23,993 nucleotides of DNA from Flavobacteriales bacterium UBA1959. GTDB taxonomy: Bacteria; Bacteroidota; Bacteroidia; Flavobacteriales_D; Sanyastnellaceae. The stretch lies in NCBI GenBank assembly GCA_002336085.1, contig DDEH01000088.1, forward strand, positions 1-23,993, given 5' to 3'. A model generated the notes under the pieces. The model saw only the letters and a list, made by a program, of their open reading frames with translations. It ran no database searches and was not told where the DNA came from. Shown here one piece after another: positions 23,647 to 23,993 of the stretch. The stretch's first letter is position 1. Each line of letters begins with the position of its first letter. Made by a program: the position numbers and the translations under genes.

Positions 23647-23993
23647 ATGAAGATTTTAATAGCTGATAGCGGTTCAACCAAATGTGATTGGATGCTGATT
23701 GACGCTTCTGGAAGTGCGATAATGGAATTCCACACCATGGGGTTCAACCCCTATTTCCATACTTCAGATCTCGTCGAATCGAAGATGAGCGATTCGCCGG
23801 AGGCTATGAAAATTGCAGCGGATGTAGATCGAGTATATTTCTATGGTGCGGGGAGCAGCTCAGAATTACTTTGCACTATCATTTCTGTGGGGTTACAACG
23901 CATTTTCACCAAGGCCGAAGTTCATGTTGGCCATGATTTGGATGGCGCAGCCTACAGCACCTATGCGGGAGAGCCTGCAATCACGTGCATCAT
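23647..23993 (+). CDS. BadF/BadG-type ATPase, probable N-acetylglucosamine/glucosamine kinase (partial)
   Basis: I translated this by hand: ATG 23647 opens 115 codons that run off the window edge. The protein begins MKILIADSGSTKCDWMLID, with the DSGSTK phosphate-1 loop of the ASKHA (actin/hexokinase) fold. It continues with GFNPYFHT, VDRVYFYGAGSSSELL and VHVGHDLDGAAYS, all typical of the N-acetylglucosamine-kinase-like BadF/BadG/BcrA/BcrD family in Bacteroidota. It probably phosphorylates an amino sugar or hexose, but the substrate cannot be read from this part. It follows gap by 39 bp in the pfkA-gap unit. The C-terminal half is outside the window. Confidence 0.85.
   Translation, partial: MKILIADSGSTKCDWMLIDASGSAIMEFHTMGFNPYFHTSDLVESKMSDSPEAMKIAADVDRVYFYGAGSSSELLCTIISVGLQRIFTKAEVHVGHDLDGAAYSTYAGEPAITCI

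Noticed and set aside
1..23993. Search for mobile elements, tRNA/rRNA genes, CRISPR arrays, toxin-antitoxin or phage-defence genes
   Set aside because: No transposase, integrase, repeat-spacer pattern, tRNA-like cloverleaf or defence-type protein was seen, and every ORF of good quality fits metabolism, secretion or regulation.

Overview
The window looks like chromosomal DNA of a Bacteroidota bacterium, most likely a free-living flavobacterium-like lineage. The evidence is a SusC/SusD pair, a PorE-like type IX secretion (T9SS) protein, three secreted proteins with T9SS-type C-terminal sorting domains, a Bacteroidota-type Rho with a long charged insertion, and poor Shine-Dalgarno signals. I cannot place it below phylum with confidence. 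No rRNA, tRNA, CRISPR array, insertion sequence or phage gene was seen, and coding density is very high: the longest gap is 174 bp.

Layout. Positions 1-527 (minus) hold the N-terminal part of rho, cut by the window edge. Positions 702-1217 (minus) encode a YfcE/MJ0936-type phosphodiesterase. Positions 1277-3202 (plus) encode a PorE-like TPR/beta-propeller/CRD/OmpA protein. Positions 3195-6721 (minus) hold a secreted PQQ-type sugar dehydrogenase followed by a TonB-dependent receptor, plausibly a unit in which the receptor supplies cofactor or substrate. Positions 6751-7302 (plus) encode a small secreted protein of unknown function.

The core of the window is a co-oriented eight-gene block on the minus strand, 21486 down to 7310. 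It has almost no internal gaps and reads as an alpha-glucan (starch/glycogen-type) polysaccharide utilization locus. In transcription order it contains: a NUDIX-fold/winged-helix regulator with a degenerate Nudix box; a secreted CotH-kinase-like protein with a lamin-tail domain; a very large T9SS-exported GH13 amylase; SusC; SusD; a small DUF5004-like lipoprotein; a two-module DUF4961-like secreted protein; and a GH13 lipoprotein. The DUF4961-like module also forms the N-terminus of the large amylase. A strong terminator-like hairpin lies inside the signal-peptide codons of the last amylase.

Divergent from the regulator (plus, 21619 onward) are pfkA, gap and the start of a BadF/NagK-type sugar kinase. 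The arrangement therefore places capture and surface hydrolysis of alpha-glucan next to the glycolytic enzymes that would use the released glucose, with a candidate operator between the two units. The most unusual points are the CotH-like protein inside the glucan operon, the hairpin embedded in the amylase leader, the possible PQQ-import pairing, and the shared and duplicated putative glycan-binding module.
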